A DNA stretch of 64,000 bases from NCBI GenBank assembly GCA_032334055.1, contig JAUOZS010000001.1, forward strand, positions 966,501-1,030,500. Reading direction: 5' to 3'. Below are positions 49,956 to 60,110 of this stretch, piece by piece (position 1 is the first letter of the stretch; the number at the start of each line of letters is the position of its first letter). Under the pieces are notes generated by a model that made no database searches, was not told the origin of the DNA, and saw only the letters and a list, made by a program, of their open reading frames with translations. The translations under genes were made by a program, and so were the position numbers. This DNA is from Selenomonadales bacterium 4137-cl (GTDB lineage Bacteria; Bacillota; Negativicutes; Sporomusales; UBA7701).

Positions 49956-52331
49956 ATGGCTTTCATTAGTCAGTCTATCAAGAACCTCCTCGCCGGGGTC
50001 AGCCAGCAGCCCGCCACGCTGCGCTACCCGGAGCAACTGGAGCACCAGGAAAACGGACTTTCGACCGGACCTGCCGGTCTTCAAAAGAGACCGCCAACTC
50101 TCCATGTAGCCGCCTTGGACGCCTCTACAATCGTTTCCGGGGTCAAGCCTCTTGTTCACCTCATTGAGCGCGATGCCTCCGAGCGGTATGTTGTGATGTT
50201 CAACGGGGAGGGGATCGCCGTCTGGGACCTTAACGGAAACCGCAAAACCGTGAACTATGCAGCCGGCACACAAGCCTACCTGGCCTCCGCAAATCCTAGA
50301 GAAGAACTCAAGGCGGTCACAGTGGCAGACTATACCTTTATCACAAACACCGCTGTCGAGGCGGCTATGTCCGAGGAAGTGGTGACAGACGTATGGGCCG
50401 CCCAGGGGGCGCTCGTTCACGTTAAGTCGGGGCAATACGGGCGGACCTATCAGATAATCATTAATGGGGCGGCTGTGTCGTCCTACATAACTCCAGATGG
50501 GTCCGACCCGACGCATACCGCAGCCATAGACACTAATCACATCGCCAGCGCCCTTGGGAGTTACCTCAACGCATCTTACGAGGTCGCCCAAAGCGGGGAG
50601 GGCTGGCTATATATCAGGCCCAAGACAGGAACCCCTGCCATAACCTCAGTCGAAACGAAGGACGGCTTCAATAACCAAGCCATGTTTGGGTTTCTCCAGG
50701 ACACCCAGAAATTTTCCAATCTACCCTCCACCGCGCCGAACGGCTTCACGGTGCGGGTCCAAGGCGAGACCGGGAGTTCGGCCGATGACTATTACGTCAA
50801 GTATGATGCCTCGAATAAGGTCTGGAAGGAGACCGCCAAGCCGGGCATACTCAAGTCTTTTGACGCCTCCACCATGCCACACGTCCTGGTCCGCGAGGCT
50901 GATGGGGCCTTCACCTTCAGAGAGGCGGAATGGGACGGCCGCGAGGTAGGCGACGACGACAGCAACCCGCTGCCGAGCTTCATAGGCCGTAAGATTACTG
51001 ACGTGCTCTTCATTAGGAACCGTTTAGGATTCCTTGCGGGCGAGAATGTCATCCTCTCGAAAAGCGGCGAGTTTTTCAAATTCTGGACATCTACCGCGAC
51101 TGACGTGGTGGACACGGACATGATTGACGATGCGGTCCCTGACGAATCCGTAACCACTCTTCACTACGGAGTGCCTTTCAACGAGGAGCTTCTCCTCTTC
51201 AGCGCGCGAGGGCAGTACATCGGAAAGTCCGATACTGTATTCACCCCGAAATCCTTCAGGATAGATCGCACCACGCGGTTCGACTGTAACCCCCATTGTC
51301 GCCCCGTGCAGGCCGGCCGGCGCGTATACTTCGCCAACAGCCGCGCGGAATACTCCTCGCTCCTGGAGTATTACATCGTCCAGGATGTAACGGAGGTTAA
51401 GGACGCGCAAGATGTCTCCAGCCATGTCCCATCGTTCATCCCCAACACCGTACACAAGATACTGGGGAGTACCTCCGAGAATCTCCTGCTGTCCCTCTCG
51501 ACCGGGGATGAGAGCCGTATTTACACCTATAAGTATTTGTTCAACGAGGCAACTCGTGTGCAAGCATCGTGGAGCTTCTGGGAGATGGGGGATGCGGCCA
51601 TCCTGGGTGGCGGCTTCGTCGGTTCGACCCTCTATCTGCTTCTGACTCGCGGCTCCGGGTTGTACTTGGAAAAGATGCTCTTCACACAGAACACGAAGGA
51701 CAACGATGTGGAGCCTTACCGGGCACATATGGATCGCAAGGCCGTAACGGCCCCTCTGACCACCTATAACATCCTCACGGATTCGACCACTGTGGATGTG
51801 CAGGGGTTGTACGGGGGCGGCTCCTTGCCTGCCTCCGCTACATATCAGGTGGTCCACCCGGACGGTATGGTTTCCCGCTGCGCCGCCTCCGCGATGACTG
51901 GCGGCACGATGCAAATACCCGGAGACCTCACGGGACAGCGAGTGGTCGTGGGGGAGGTCACTAACTTCAAAGTCGTTCTGTCCGAAATCATGATAAAGAA
52001 TGAAGACGGAAAAGGTGGAGTCAAGGCGCGGAATCGGGGCAAGCTCCAAGTCAAAAGCGTCACTCTTCACTACGACAAGTCAGGCTACTTTAAGGTCTCC
52101 GTAGCGCACGCTGGCAAGCAAACCTTCGTCTATGAGATGACGGCCCGCCTCCTTGGGTCCACCAAGAACGTCCTCGGCGCTCTCCCTTTGGACACCGGGA
52201 GCATCACTGTGCCGGTTCAAGGAGACAGTCAGGACGTAACCCTCACCATCGAGAGTGATTGGCCGGCCCCTTTGGCCCTGATCGGTTTTGACTGGGAAGG
52301 GACTTACACTGAAAGGAGCACACCTCGATGA
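49956..52331 (+). CDS. Tail tubular protein B (nozzle), T7 gp12-like
   Basis: 791 residues (T7: 794). Begins ISQSIKNLLAGVSQQPATLR, the diagnostic N-terminus of gp12, with QENGLSTGPAGLQKRPPT. Forms the hexameric tail nozzle. Overlaps the next start by four bases. Confidence 0.96.
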   Translation: MAFISQSIKNLLAGVSQQPATLRYPEQLEHQENGLSTGPAGLQKRPPTLHVAALDASTIVSGVKPLVHLIERDASERYVVMFNGEGIAVWDLNGNRKTVNYAAGTQAYLASANPREELKAVTVADYTFITNTAVEAAMSEEVVTDVWAAQGALVHVKSGQYGRTYQIIINGAAVSSYITPDGSDPTHTAAIDTNHIASALGSYLNASYEVAQSGEGWLYIRPKTGTPAITSVETKDGFNNQAMFGFLQDTQKFSNLPSTAPNGFTVRVQGETGSSADDYYVKYDASNKVWKETAKPGILKSFDASTMPHVLVREADGAFTFREAEWDGREVGDDDSNPLPSFIGRKITDVLFIRNRLGFLAGENVILSKSGEFFKFWTSTATDVVDTDMIDDAVPDESVTTLHYGVPFNEELLLFSARGQYIGKSDTVFTPKSFRIDRTTRFDCNPHCRPVQAGRRVYFANSRAEYSSLLEYYIVQDVTEVKDAQDVSSHVPSFIPNTVHKILGSTSENLLLSLSTGDESRIYTYKYLFNEATRVQASWSFWEMGDAAILGGGFVGSTLYLLLTRGSGLYLEKMLFTQNTKDNDVEPYRAHMDRKAVTAPLTTYNILTDSTTVDVQGLYGGGSLPASATYQVVHPDGMVSRCAASAMTGGTMQIPGDLTGQRVVVGEVTNFKVVLSEIMIKNEDGKGGVKARNRGKLQVKSVTLHYDKSGYFKVSVAHAGKQTFVYEMTARLLGSTKNVLGALPLDTGSITVPVQGDSQDVTLTIESDWPAPLALIGFDWEGTYTERSTPR

Positions 52332-52774
52332 TCGTCATCAAGCCCCTGCTCGTCAAGCACTTTCAGGACTTCATAGCGCACGCGCGCTTGAGTGACTTCG
52401 AGGAAGTGAAGGCGGCAACCGGCCAGCTTTTCCAAGACCTTCCCGCCGCTGATGTAGTCCTCGGGACCCGCGCGATCATCCGCGAAGAATCCGGCGAGGT
52501 ACTTGGTATCGGTGGGTTGGAGCACTTCGGCGACCGGGCTGCTATCTGGGTCATGTTGACTACGCACGTCGAAAAGCACCCCATCGAGTTCCTTCGGTTT
52601 TCTAAGAAGTACCTCAAGGACACTATCTTCCGGCGCTACCGGGAGGTGGCGAACTATGTCCACAAGGACAATCGCCTGCACATCAAATGGTTGAATTGGC
52701 TAGGCGCGGAGTGGCTCCCCTTCGACCACGAGTGCCTCAAGCTGTTCGTTTTGTCAAGAGGGGAGGATGAGTAG
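52328..52774 (+). CDS. Internal virion protein A, T7 gp13-like
   Basis: 148 residues (T7: 138). GNAT-like fold family DUF2833: IIREESGEVLGIGGLEHFGD and a C-terminal HIKWLNWLGAEWLPFDHECL, matching the T7 segment HIRFLKTIGAVFHEEY. ATGA overlap with gp12. Confidence 0.85.
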   Translation: MIVIKPLLVKHFQDFIAHARLSDFEEVKAATGQLFQDLPAADVVLGTRAIIREESGEVLGIGGLEHFGDRAAIWVMLTTHVEKHPIEFLRFSKKYLKDTIFRRYREVANYVHKDNRLHIKWLNWLGAEWLPFDHECLKLFVLSRGEDE

Positions 52775-52776
52775 CT

Positions 52777-53328
52777 GTGGGAGTATTGACAGCCCTCGGG
52801 ACGGCCTTGGGGATTTATGGTCAGGTCGAAGCCTACAACGCACAGGGAAGGGCGGCCCAGCAGCAGGGCCAGGCGGCGATCACCAACATGAACTACGCCT
52901 TTCAGAATTACGAGATTCAACGGCGGGATGCGTTCGATGCGGCGGTTGAGCAGATCGCAAGCACCCGTCTCAACGCGCAGAGCTTAAACGCCGGCGCTGA
53001 TGTGGCTATCAACGAGAAGCTCGGAGCCGGCCGCACGGCGACCCTTCTGAAGCGTTCTGTCCGGGGGGATGAAGCGAGAAAAGTGGCGGCCATCCAGTCC
53101 AACTATCAGCAGAAATCCAATGAAGTTGATCTGAATAAAGAGGCCCAGCTTATCTCCACCAAAAATCGCATCGCCAACATCAAGACGCCGAGCAAGACAG
53201 CCCTCATGGTGGGTGTCGCGTCCTCATTGGTGAAGGGTGTCTCTGCGATGGAGGAGCAGCGCCTCCATGCGGAGGAGAACGACCTGGACTGGGACTTCTG
53301 GGGCGGAGCAAAGAAAAAGGGAGGTTAA
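52777..53328 (+). CDS. Internal virion protein B, T7 gp14-like
   Basis: 183 residues. Ala/Gly-rich N-terminus (GVLTALGTALGIYGQVEAYN), Gln-rich AAQQQGQAAITNMNYAF, then a long helix, the gp14 pattern. In T7 it forms the outer-membrane ejection pore, which makes sense only in a diderm host such as a Negativicute (inference). GTG start. Confidence 0.85.
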   Translation: MGVLTALGTALGIYGQVEAYNAQGRAAQQQGQAAITNMNYAFQNYEIQRRDAFDAAVEQIASTRLNAQSLNAGADVAINEKLGAGRTATLLKRSVRGDEARKVAAIQSNYQQKSNEVDLNKEAQLISTKNRIANIKTPSKTALMVGVASSLVKGVSAMEEQRLHAEENDLDWDFWGGAKKKGG

Positions 53329-53331
53329 ACT

Positions 53332-55632
53332 GTGGCAGACCTTGTAGGAGCCAGTATTGGAACTGAAAAGCAATTCGCAGGGAATCCCGCAGGTCTCTAC
53401 CAGAAGCGCCTTACCGGCGTTTCGGTGGATACTCCCACGGCGTCAGGGATGGACCTGGCGAACGCCCTCGGAGTGCTGGGGGACACTCTCGCTTACGAGG
53501 GAGTGGCCTCCGAAAAGCGCAAGGAGAAGTCAGGGGTTGCGGCGGCGGAGAGGATCGCAGCGGCGGCTTCTGAGGAAGACCTAAAGAAACTCACCGCCAT
53601 TGAGCTGATCGGCAACTATGGCAAAGATAGGGAACTTCAGGATAATCCATACGCTGTGTCCACCATCGAAAGGATGCGCGGGCGCTACTTCGCGGCCCAG
53701 CTTAAGGATGAGTATGCGTCCTGGCGGCTCCAGCAGCCAAAGCTGAAGTCGGCAGATGAAGAACTTCAACAGTTCAACAAGTTTCGGCAGGAACACTACG
53801 CCAAGGTGGGCGATGTCTCCCTGGATAGACAGGCGTTCGACCGGGGGTATAACGAGAAGAACCTTGTTAATCAGCTTGACTTTGCCAGTCAGTTTCGGAC
53901 GGAGCAGGCCCTCGAACTGAAGGCCATCCAAAAGGGGAGCGCAAAGGCTGCCCTTGGAGAACTGATGAGTCATTACTCCGCGCTGCCCCCGGAGGATTTC
54001 ATTAAGGGCCTGAATAATGTCTTCGCGGACGCGCGCATCTCCTGGATGAGCATCCCGGAACGCATGGAACTGGCCCAGGAAGCCTTTAAAAGTATCGCCA
54101 CAGCCCCTGGGGACTACGAGCGAATCAAGAAGGTCGCCTCGGAGGTCATTATCGGGGTGGACCGCAACGGTAAGCCAGTGAAGGCCGGCGACAACATAGA
54201 TATCGAGCCATTCAGGCTGGTGGCGGAACAGAGGACAGCGAGCATCTTCGGGGAGCGCGTCCAGCGGAGCCTTGAGGACCTCCAAAAGATGTCCATTCCC
54301 GAACAACGCGCGCAGTACGCCAAGTGGCAGCGGGAGGACCCCGCCTGGTTCAATGTCATGGCCCCCTACCAGGACAACGCCTACAAGTATCGCCGCGCCC
54401 TGGAGCAGAAGGCGCAGGTATCAATGGCCCGACAGATGACCACAGCGACCGCGCAGACGATGCAGAGTAGTATTATCCAGCGCCAACTCCGCGCCTATCT
54501 TGAGGGGTCCATGACGGATTCTTCCGGGGACACCGTGGCAGCTTCTAAGGGAGCCTTACCCACGCCGGGGGTTCCGGGCGTGGATGTCAACGGCAACCCC
54601 AAGACGCAGAAGCTGACCTGGGATGACGCTTTCCTCAACGCAACCATCCGCAACGAAATTGCTACCATCCAGAACTCTGCCACGTTGTCCGAGGATCAGA
54701 AGACTGCCGAGGTTATGAAGCGCGTGCTGTTCCCACCCTTCGAGGACTTCAGGAAATCCTTGAGGATGACCGTCAATAGTGCCGTGGATAGCTTGGCGGT
54801 CTCGAAGATTACGACCAAGGCGGACGGCGCTGTCGAGCTGCCTCCTGCCCTTCAGAAAGCCCTCGACATGAGCAGGGTGAACCCCGAGGCGTTCCATAGT
54901 ATCGTCGGTGACGAGGCGTACCAAAAGGTGGAAACGATCAAGCACCTGGCGCAGGGCCTCAATGGCGACTGGAAGCAGGCCGTGGCACTTTATGCGCTAG
55001 GCCGCGAGAACTCCAAAGACAAAGAGTTCGTCAGGCTCAAGGATAAAGAGCTGGCGGATGTCCTTAATATCACTCGCCTGGATGGCTTCAAGGACCTGGA
55101 CGGTAACCTTGTGAAGGCGGACGTGGCGCTCGGAACGAACCGCCCGATCATGCAACGAGTGGAGGAGATCGCGAAGTGGCTGGTTTACGCCGGCAAGGCC
55201 CCTGCGGACGCCGTGGTGATGGCAAAGGACAGCGTGCGGCAGACGATGTACGTGTGGGAGAGCGCCGCGATGCCCAAGCAAGTATTCGCGGGGATCAATA
55301 CCGACCGCAAGGCGGAGATCGGAAAGAAGGTCCTTGAGGATTACATGAACGAGTTCCTCCAAAACACCGGAACCGAAAGGAAGTATGTAGCTGTTTCTTA
55401 CATGCCCGACGAGAACGCGCTGGTGTTTCAGGGCGGCGGCGGGTATATGAAGAGGACGGCCAACGACATCGCGTATTCCGGCAATCTCTATCTGGGCGGG
55501 CCACAAGAGAAACGCCCGCGCATCCCCACTATATCGGCCGAGGATGTGAATCGACAGAGGGCCGCAGCGGAAGCCGCGAACGTTGATAACGGCGCGAACC
55601 TTTCGAGCGAATCACAAAGTACGCTGCCATAA
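53332..55632 (+). CDS. Internal virion protein C, T7 gp15-like
   Basis: 766 residues (T7: 747), helical, located between gp14 and gp16 equivalents, with YLEG and SDTVAASKGALPTP-type linkers. Recognised mainly by size, position and the neighbouring genes. In T7 it forms the periplasmic tunnel of the ejectosome. GTG start, GGGAGG upstream. Confidence 0.8.
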   Translation: MADLVGASIGTEKQFAGNPAGLYQKRLTGVSVDTPTASGMDLANALGVLGDTLAYEGVASEKRKEKSGVAAAERIAAAASEEDLKKLTAIELIGNYGKDRELQDNPYAVSTIERMRGRYFAAQLKDEYASWRLQQPKLKSADEELQQFNKFRQEHYAKVGDVSLDRQAFDRGYNEKNLVNQLDFASQFRTEQALELKAIQKGSAKAALGELMSHYSALPPEDFIKGLNNVFADARISWMSIPERMELAQEAFKSIATAPGDYERIKKVASEVIIGVDRNGKPVKAGDNIDIEPFRLVAEQRTASIFGERVQRSLEDLQKMSIPEQRAQYAKWQREDPAWFNVMAPYQDNAYKYRRALEQKAQVSMARQMTTATAQTMQSSIIQRQLRAYLEGSMTDSSGDTVAASKGALPTPGVPGVDVNGNPKTQKLTWDDAFLNATIRNEIATIQNSATLSEDQKTAEVMKRVLFPPFEDFRKSLRMTVNSAVDSLAVSKITTKADGAVELPPALQKALDMSRVNPEAFHSIVGDEAYQKVETIKHLAQGLNGDWKQAVALYALGRENSKDKEFVRLKDKELADVLNITRLDGFKDLDGNLVKADVALGTNRPIMQRVEEIAKWLVYAGKAPADAVVMAKDSVRQTMYVWESAAMPKQVFAGINTDRKAEIGKKVLEDYMNEFLQNTGTERKYVAVSYMPDENALVFQGGGGYMKRTANDIAYSGNLYLGGPQEKRPRIPTISAEDVNRQRAAAEAANVDNGANLSSESQSTLP

Positions 55633-55647
55633 GAGGAGGCGTTTAAG

Positions 55648-58600
55648 GTGGACCTAGAGCAATTCATAGCGGAAGCCTCGCAGGCCGAGGGGGTTCCCGC
55701 AGAGGAAATCCGGGGGATTATCCAACAGGAATCCTCGGGTCGCCATTACCAGGAAGACGGGGCTATCCTCACCTCCTCCGCAGGGGCGCGAGGCTACATG
55801 CAGCTCATGCCCGGAACCGCAGCGGAGCTGGGGGTTAATCCTGACGACCCCCGAGAGAACGTCCTCGGTGGAACCCGCTATTACAAGCAGATGCTGTCGC
55901 GCTTCGGTGGTGACAGGGAGATGGCCCTGGCGGCCTATAATGCAGGGCCGGGGGCTGTGGAGAGATATGGTGGGGTGCCGCCCTATCAGGAGACCCAGGA
56001 GTACGTGAAGAACGTCCTCGGGAATATCTCGGGGAAACCTTATGACTGGCTCTCTCAGGGGTCCGATGCGAACGCCTACGGGACCCGGCCAGGGATAATC
56101 CCGGAGGTCGAGCCTGACCCTCTTACTTTCGCCTCCTATCTCGGGGACAAGTTCCTTGATTCCTGGAACGATTCCTATCTCGGAGGGACTGCCCGTACTA
56201 TCTGGGCTAATATTACCGGCCCTGATGCTGGCCGTGGTTATCTTCCGGGCGATTACAAGGTCTCGCAGGATGACATAGGCTATGTTACGAAGGCCCTACC
56301 GGATGACCCTGCGGGGCAGCGATGGGTTCTGACGCGCGCCCAGAATCCTTATCACCTGGTCAGCCTCATTCAGATGAAGCAGGAAGACGCCAGACGGCGC
56401 GAGAGAATCGAGGCGTACCAGGGCAACTGGGCGGCCTACGGCGCAGGCTTCCTCGCAGCGGCGGCAGGGACGGTTACTTCCGACCCCACCGCGCTCCTGC
56501 CCCTCGGTCAGCAGGCGGTCATGGCGAAGGCCCTGGCAAAGCTCGGTCCGGTGGCTTCCAGGTTATCCATGAGCAAGCTGCTGCGATACTCGGAACTGGC
56601 CGCCGAGAACGCCCTCATCAACGTGGCCGAACGGAAGGCCGCAGAAGTTGGCGGAGGCTATCAGCAGGACTACACCGCAGCGGCCCTGGTAGGAGGCGCA
56701 GCAGGAGGGATTCTAGGTGCCCTTGGGGATGCCATAAGGACCCGCAGCGTGCAGCGTGTGGCAGCCGCAGCGGACAACGCGGAGTCACACGCCCTGGCAC
56801 ACACCATGGGCCTGCCCTTGCCTAACGAGGTCCCGAAGATGCGCGATGCCCTTCAGGGTCTCCATGATGGGGCCTGGGCGAGGGGCCTGAAGTCAAAAAC
56901 CCTGGATGCCCTGGAGGCGTCCGGGAAGGTTATGGCCGTGGCGAAGGCGGACCTCAAGGCACTCGCCAAGCGCCTCGGGGTTGACCTCCCAGAGAGCGTG
57001 GGGGCCTTCCACAAGGCTGATGAGGACCTGACCGTAATCGTCAAGGATGGGCTGCCCGAGGGCGTCAACATAGACAACCTCCTGGCCCACGAGCGGGGCG
57101 TCCACGCGGGCCTCAAGGGTCTCCTCGGGGACACCGGCTATGAGACTCTGCGGAGGACCGTAAGGCAACACATCGAGAACCCTGACGAATCCTGGCTGGC
57201 TGCCATCAAGGCCACCCCGGAGGGCGGCTGGGAGGAAGTCCTCGGTCACTGGATCGAGAGAGCCGACCTGACCGATTCGACCTTCAGGAACCTTCGGAAC
57301 ATCACCATGCGGGGTCTGCGGAAACTCGGGGCCTCCTCGGGATTCTCCGAGGGCGAGATCAAGACTTTCGTCAAGCAGGCCCTTGCGAATGAAGCCACGG
57401 CCGCTACCGGCTACCGAACCCTCGGAGATGGAACAGTAGTTCTGAACGGCCTCCGGTTCTCCGCTGCGAACGTCTTTAACCCGAACATCATCGGGCATAT
57501 GATCGACCTTGAGGGACCACGGAGGGGCATGAAGGCAAAGATCACGGGTCTCCTCGATGACATCAGCAAGTGGACCGAGGAGGGCTGGTACTACGGGACG
57601 CCCTTCGGGGTGCTCACGAACTCCCCCAGTAAGATCGGCCGACAGTTCGCTGCGGATGTCCTCCAGGATGCTCGCCTGCGGGACCGGGAGAGCGACCTCG
57701 TGATCTCCATCGAGGCGCAGCGGGACCGAATCAAGCGGCAGCTCGACACTCACTGGGACAGCTTCACAACGGCACGGAACGAGTGGATAGGAGGGACCGT
57801 CGCTTCGATGGGTCCCCTTTCCAATGCCCGCCGCCTCGACTTTAACAAGGCCGTCCGGGAGTGCTTCAACGTCACCTACACGAATAACACCGCAGGGATT
57901 ATCCGCAAGGAGTGGCCTGCGGAGGTGGTCAAGGGGGCGAAGGCGCTGAAGGCCCTCCGGGATGACATGGTGGGGGTCGCGAAGGCTTCGGCCGAGATGT
58001 TCGGAGTCAAGGGCAAGAACCTCGTTGCCAAAGACTGGAAGGCCCTGGATGACGAGCTGTGGCGAAAGCTGGACGAGGACAGGTGGCTGTCGTTCGTTAA
58101 TCGCTTCCCGAACATACACGACAAGGGTGGCGCGGTGGATTTCCTCACGGAGTACGCGAAGGCGGCTGTGAAGCGAGACAAGGTGCAGGAGAAGCTCCTG
58201 GCTGAGAAGACCGCGAAGTACGAGCGCGACCTGAAGCGGTGGGAGGACAAGACTGCGGACCTGGAGGAAGGAGCGACTCCCCAGGCCAAGCCTGTCCAGC
58301 CGGAGGTCACTGAGAAGGAGATCGACGAGTGGGTCGATAAGGAGGCCCGTAACTGGGCGATGGGTGTGGGCGACCAGAACCTCTCCAACCTGGAACGCTT
58401 TAAGGCTGACCGGGATGGGAACCACGTAGCCTACACGGACCCCATAGATTTCCTCAACGAGAGATTTCCGATGGACACCTCGAAGGTCGTGGAGGCCCCC
58501 TGGGGCGAGTTCAGCTACGACCTGCACCTCCGCTCGGACGACCTGGACAGGATGGTCCCGAGGATCATCAACAGGTTCTCCGGGGAGGCGGCCCTCCACA

Positions 58601-60099
58601 ACAAGTATAAGGACACCGCCGCGATTGCCCACGAGCGGGCGCTCCTGGCGCAGGCCCTGGAGCACGGAGTTACGTTCAAGCAGATCACCCGTAGAGACGC
58701 GAAGAGAAACCTGTACGCAATGGATGAGGCTCTTCTTCAGATTCGCGGCCTCAAGCGGGATGAGGACATCCGCAGCAAGGCCCACGCGCTGGCGCAGACC
58801 CTACGTGGGCAGGCGTACTCTCAGAATGGCTCTAACATGGGCATGAATCAGCTTGGGGAGCTGGGCGGGGCGATTGCTTATGTGGGCCTGAAGGCTGCCC
58901 TTCACTTTGTCCCGACGTTGGCCCGCGAGCTGCGCGACATCCGACTCGGGCGGGGGACAGGCAAGTGGGTACAAGAGACCGAGAAGGAAATCTTCGGAGA
59001 AACCCTGGAGGCTAAGATATGGAAGACCTCGTGGGACTCCCGACTGTGGGCAGACGCAAGCACGCAAGGCTCGAAGCTGGCCTATCTGGACTACGCCAAC
59101 GCAGGCATTAACTATGCCAGTCGCCTCGTGTCAACCGTCTCGGGGTTGCCTAAACTCACCGATCTGATGCTCCGAGGGATTCGCCAGGACACGATCATCG
59201 ACTCCCTGGAGTGGGCCGCAGGCAAGCGTGTGGGCTGGTTCAGGAACCCCTTCAGCGAGAAGAAGCTGAAGGCGGCCGGCGTTGACCAAGCGTGGGCGGA
59301 CAAGATCAAGGCAGACCTCAATAAGTATGTGGAGAGGGACGCCAAGGGGACCCTGAAGGGTTTCCTCCAGGATGCCTGGATCGCAGAATCCCCCGACACG
59401 TACTGGCGGTGGGTGCAGGTAATCGACAATCAAAGCCAGCGCGCGCTCACTCAGAACACCATCGGCAACCGGAATATCCTCGCCAACAGCGGCCCGAAGT
59501 CCAGACTATTCTTCCAGTTCAAGGACTTCAACCTTCGGGTCATGAACAGCCAGCTCGCTCGGGTCCTCACGCACCGCGAGATTGACGACTGGATGTCCCT
59601 GATGTGGTCTATGGCTACCAACGCTAAGGTCTACGCGGCCCTCACGATGGGGCGGGCCTGGTCGTACTATGCGGACGATGACGGAAAGAGGAATCAGTAC
59701 CTGGACCGGACCCTTTCGCTTGAGCGGCTGGCCTCTGCGGCCCTTATCAGGAGTACCATCGGCGGGGCCGCTTCTTCGCTCACGGATGTCTACGAGCTAT
59801 ACTCAGGGGTCCCGACCTTCAGGACCACTGTGGATCGTTCCACGAGTCGGCCAGGTAATCGAGACTTCAGCGACATGGCCGGGGACGCCATCGCGCAGCT
59901 TCCGGGGGTGAGGGCGGCCACAGATATCGGGGTTGCGGCTGGGAGCGCCGGTCGCCTGGCGTTCACCGACAAGGCAACCCAGAAGGACCTGAAGAATCTC
60001 TTCAGGCTCATGCCCCTACAGAACAGCATCCCAATGCTCCGGGCGGCCGAGTTCATGATGGACGAGACGGGCCTGCCTGAGAAACCCTTGAGGAGATAG
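55648..60099 (+). CDS. Internal virion protein D with N-terminal lytic transglycosylase, T7 gp16-like
   Basis: 1,483 residues (T7: 1,318), the largest protein of the window. The N-terminal SLT domain has IIQQESSGRHY with catalytic Glu28, GYMQLMPGTAAELGV and MALAAYNAGPGAVERYGG. The rest is helical, with an acidic charged section (about residues 850-900). It locally opens peptidoglycan and builds the DNA ejection channel. GTG start, AGAGGAGG upstream. Confidence 0.94.
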   Translation: MDLEQFIAEASQAEGVPAEEIRGIIQQESSGRHYQEDGAILTSSAGARGYMQLMPGTAAELGVNPDDPRENVLGGTRYYKQMLSRFGGDREMALAAYNAGPGAVERYGGVPPYQETQEYVKNVLGNISGKPYDWLSQGSDANAYGTRPGIIPEVEPDPLTFASYLGDKFLDSWNDSYLGGTARTIWANITGPDAGRGYLPGDYKVSQDDIGYVTKALPDDPAGQRWVLTRAQNPYHLVSLIQMKQEDARRRERIEAYQGNWAAYGAGFLAAAAGTVTSDPTALLPLGQQAVMAKALAKLGPVASRLSMSKLLRYSELAAENALINVAERKAAEVGGGYQQDYTAAALVGGAAGGILGALGDAIRTRSVQRVAAAADNAESHALAHTMGLPLPNEVPKMRDALQGLHDGAWARGLKSKTLDALEASGKVMAVAKADLKALAKRLGVDLPESVGAFHKADEDLTVIVKDGLPEGVNIDNLLAHERGVHAGLKGLLGDTGYETLRRTVRQHIENPDESWLAAIKATPEGGWEEVLGHWIERADLTDSTFRNLRNITMRGLRKLGASSGFSEGEIKTFVKQALANEATAATGYRTLGDGTVVLNGLRFSAANVFNPNIIGHMIDLEGPRRGMKAKITGLLDDISKWTEEGWYYGTPFGVLTNSPSKIGRQFAADVLQDARLRDRESDLVISIEAQRDRIKRQLDTHWDSFTTARNEWIGGTVASMGPLSNARRLDFNKAVRECFNVTYTNNTAGIIRKEWPAEVVKGAKALKALRDDMVGVAKASAEMFGVKGKNLVAKDWKALDDELWRKLDEDRWLSFVNRFPNIHDKGGAVDFLTEYAKAAVKRDKVQEKLLAEKTAKYERDLKRWEDKTADLEEGATPQAKPVQPEVTEKEIDEWVDKEARNWAMGVGDQNLSNLERFKADRDGNHVAYTDPIDFLNERFPMDTSKVVEAPWGEFSYDLHLRSDDLDRMVPRIINRFSGEAALHNKYKDTAAIAHERALLAQALEHGVTFKQITRRDAKRNLYAMDEALLQIRGLKRDEDIRSKAHALAQTLRGQAYSQNGSNMGMNQLGELGGAIAYVGLKAALHFVPTLARELRDIRLGRGTGKWVQETEKEIFGETLEAKIWKTSWDSRLWADASTQGSKLAYLDYANAGINYASRLVSTVSGLPKLTDLMLRGIRQDTIIDSLEWAAGKRVGWFRNPFSEKKLKAAGVDQAWADKIKADLNKYVERDAKGTLKGFLQDAWIAESPDTYWRWVQVIDNQSQRALTQNTIGNRNILANSGPKSRLFFQFKDFNLRVMNSQLARVLTHREIDDWMSLMWSMATNAKVYAALTMGRAWSYYADDDGKRNQYLDRTLSLERLASAALIRSTIGGAASSLTDVYELYSGVPTFRTTVDRSTSRPGNRDFSDMAGDAIAQLPGVRAATDIGVAAGSAGRLAFTDKATQKDLKNLFRLMPLQNSIPMLRAAEFMMDETGLPEKPLRR

Positions 60100-60110
60100 G
60101 AGAGGATACC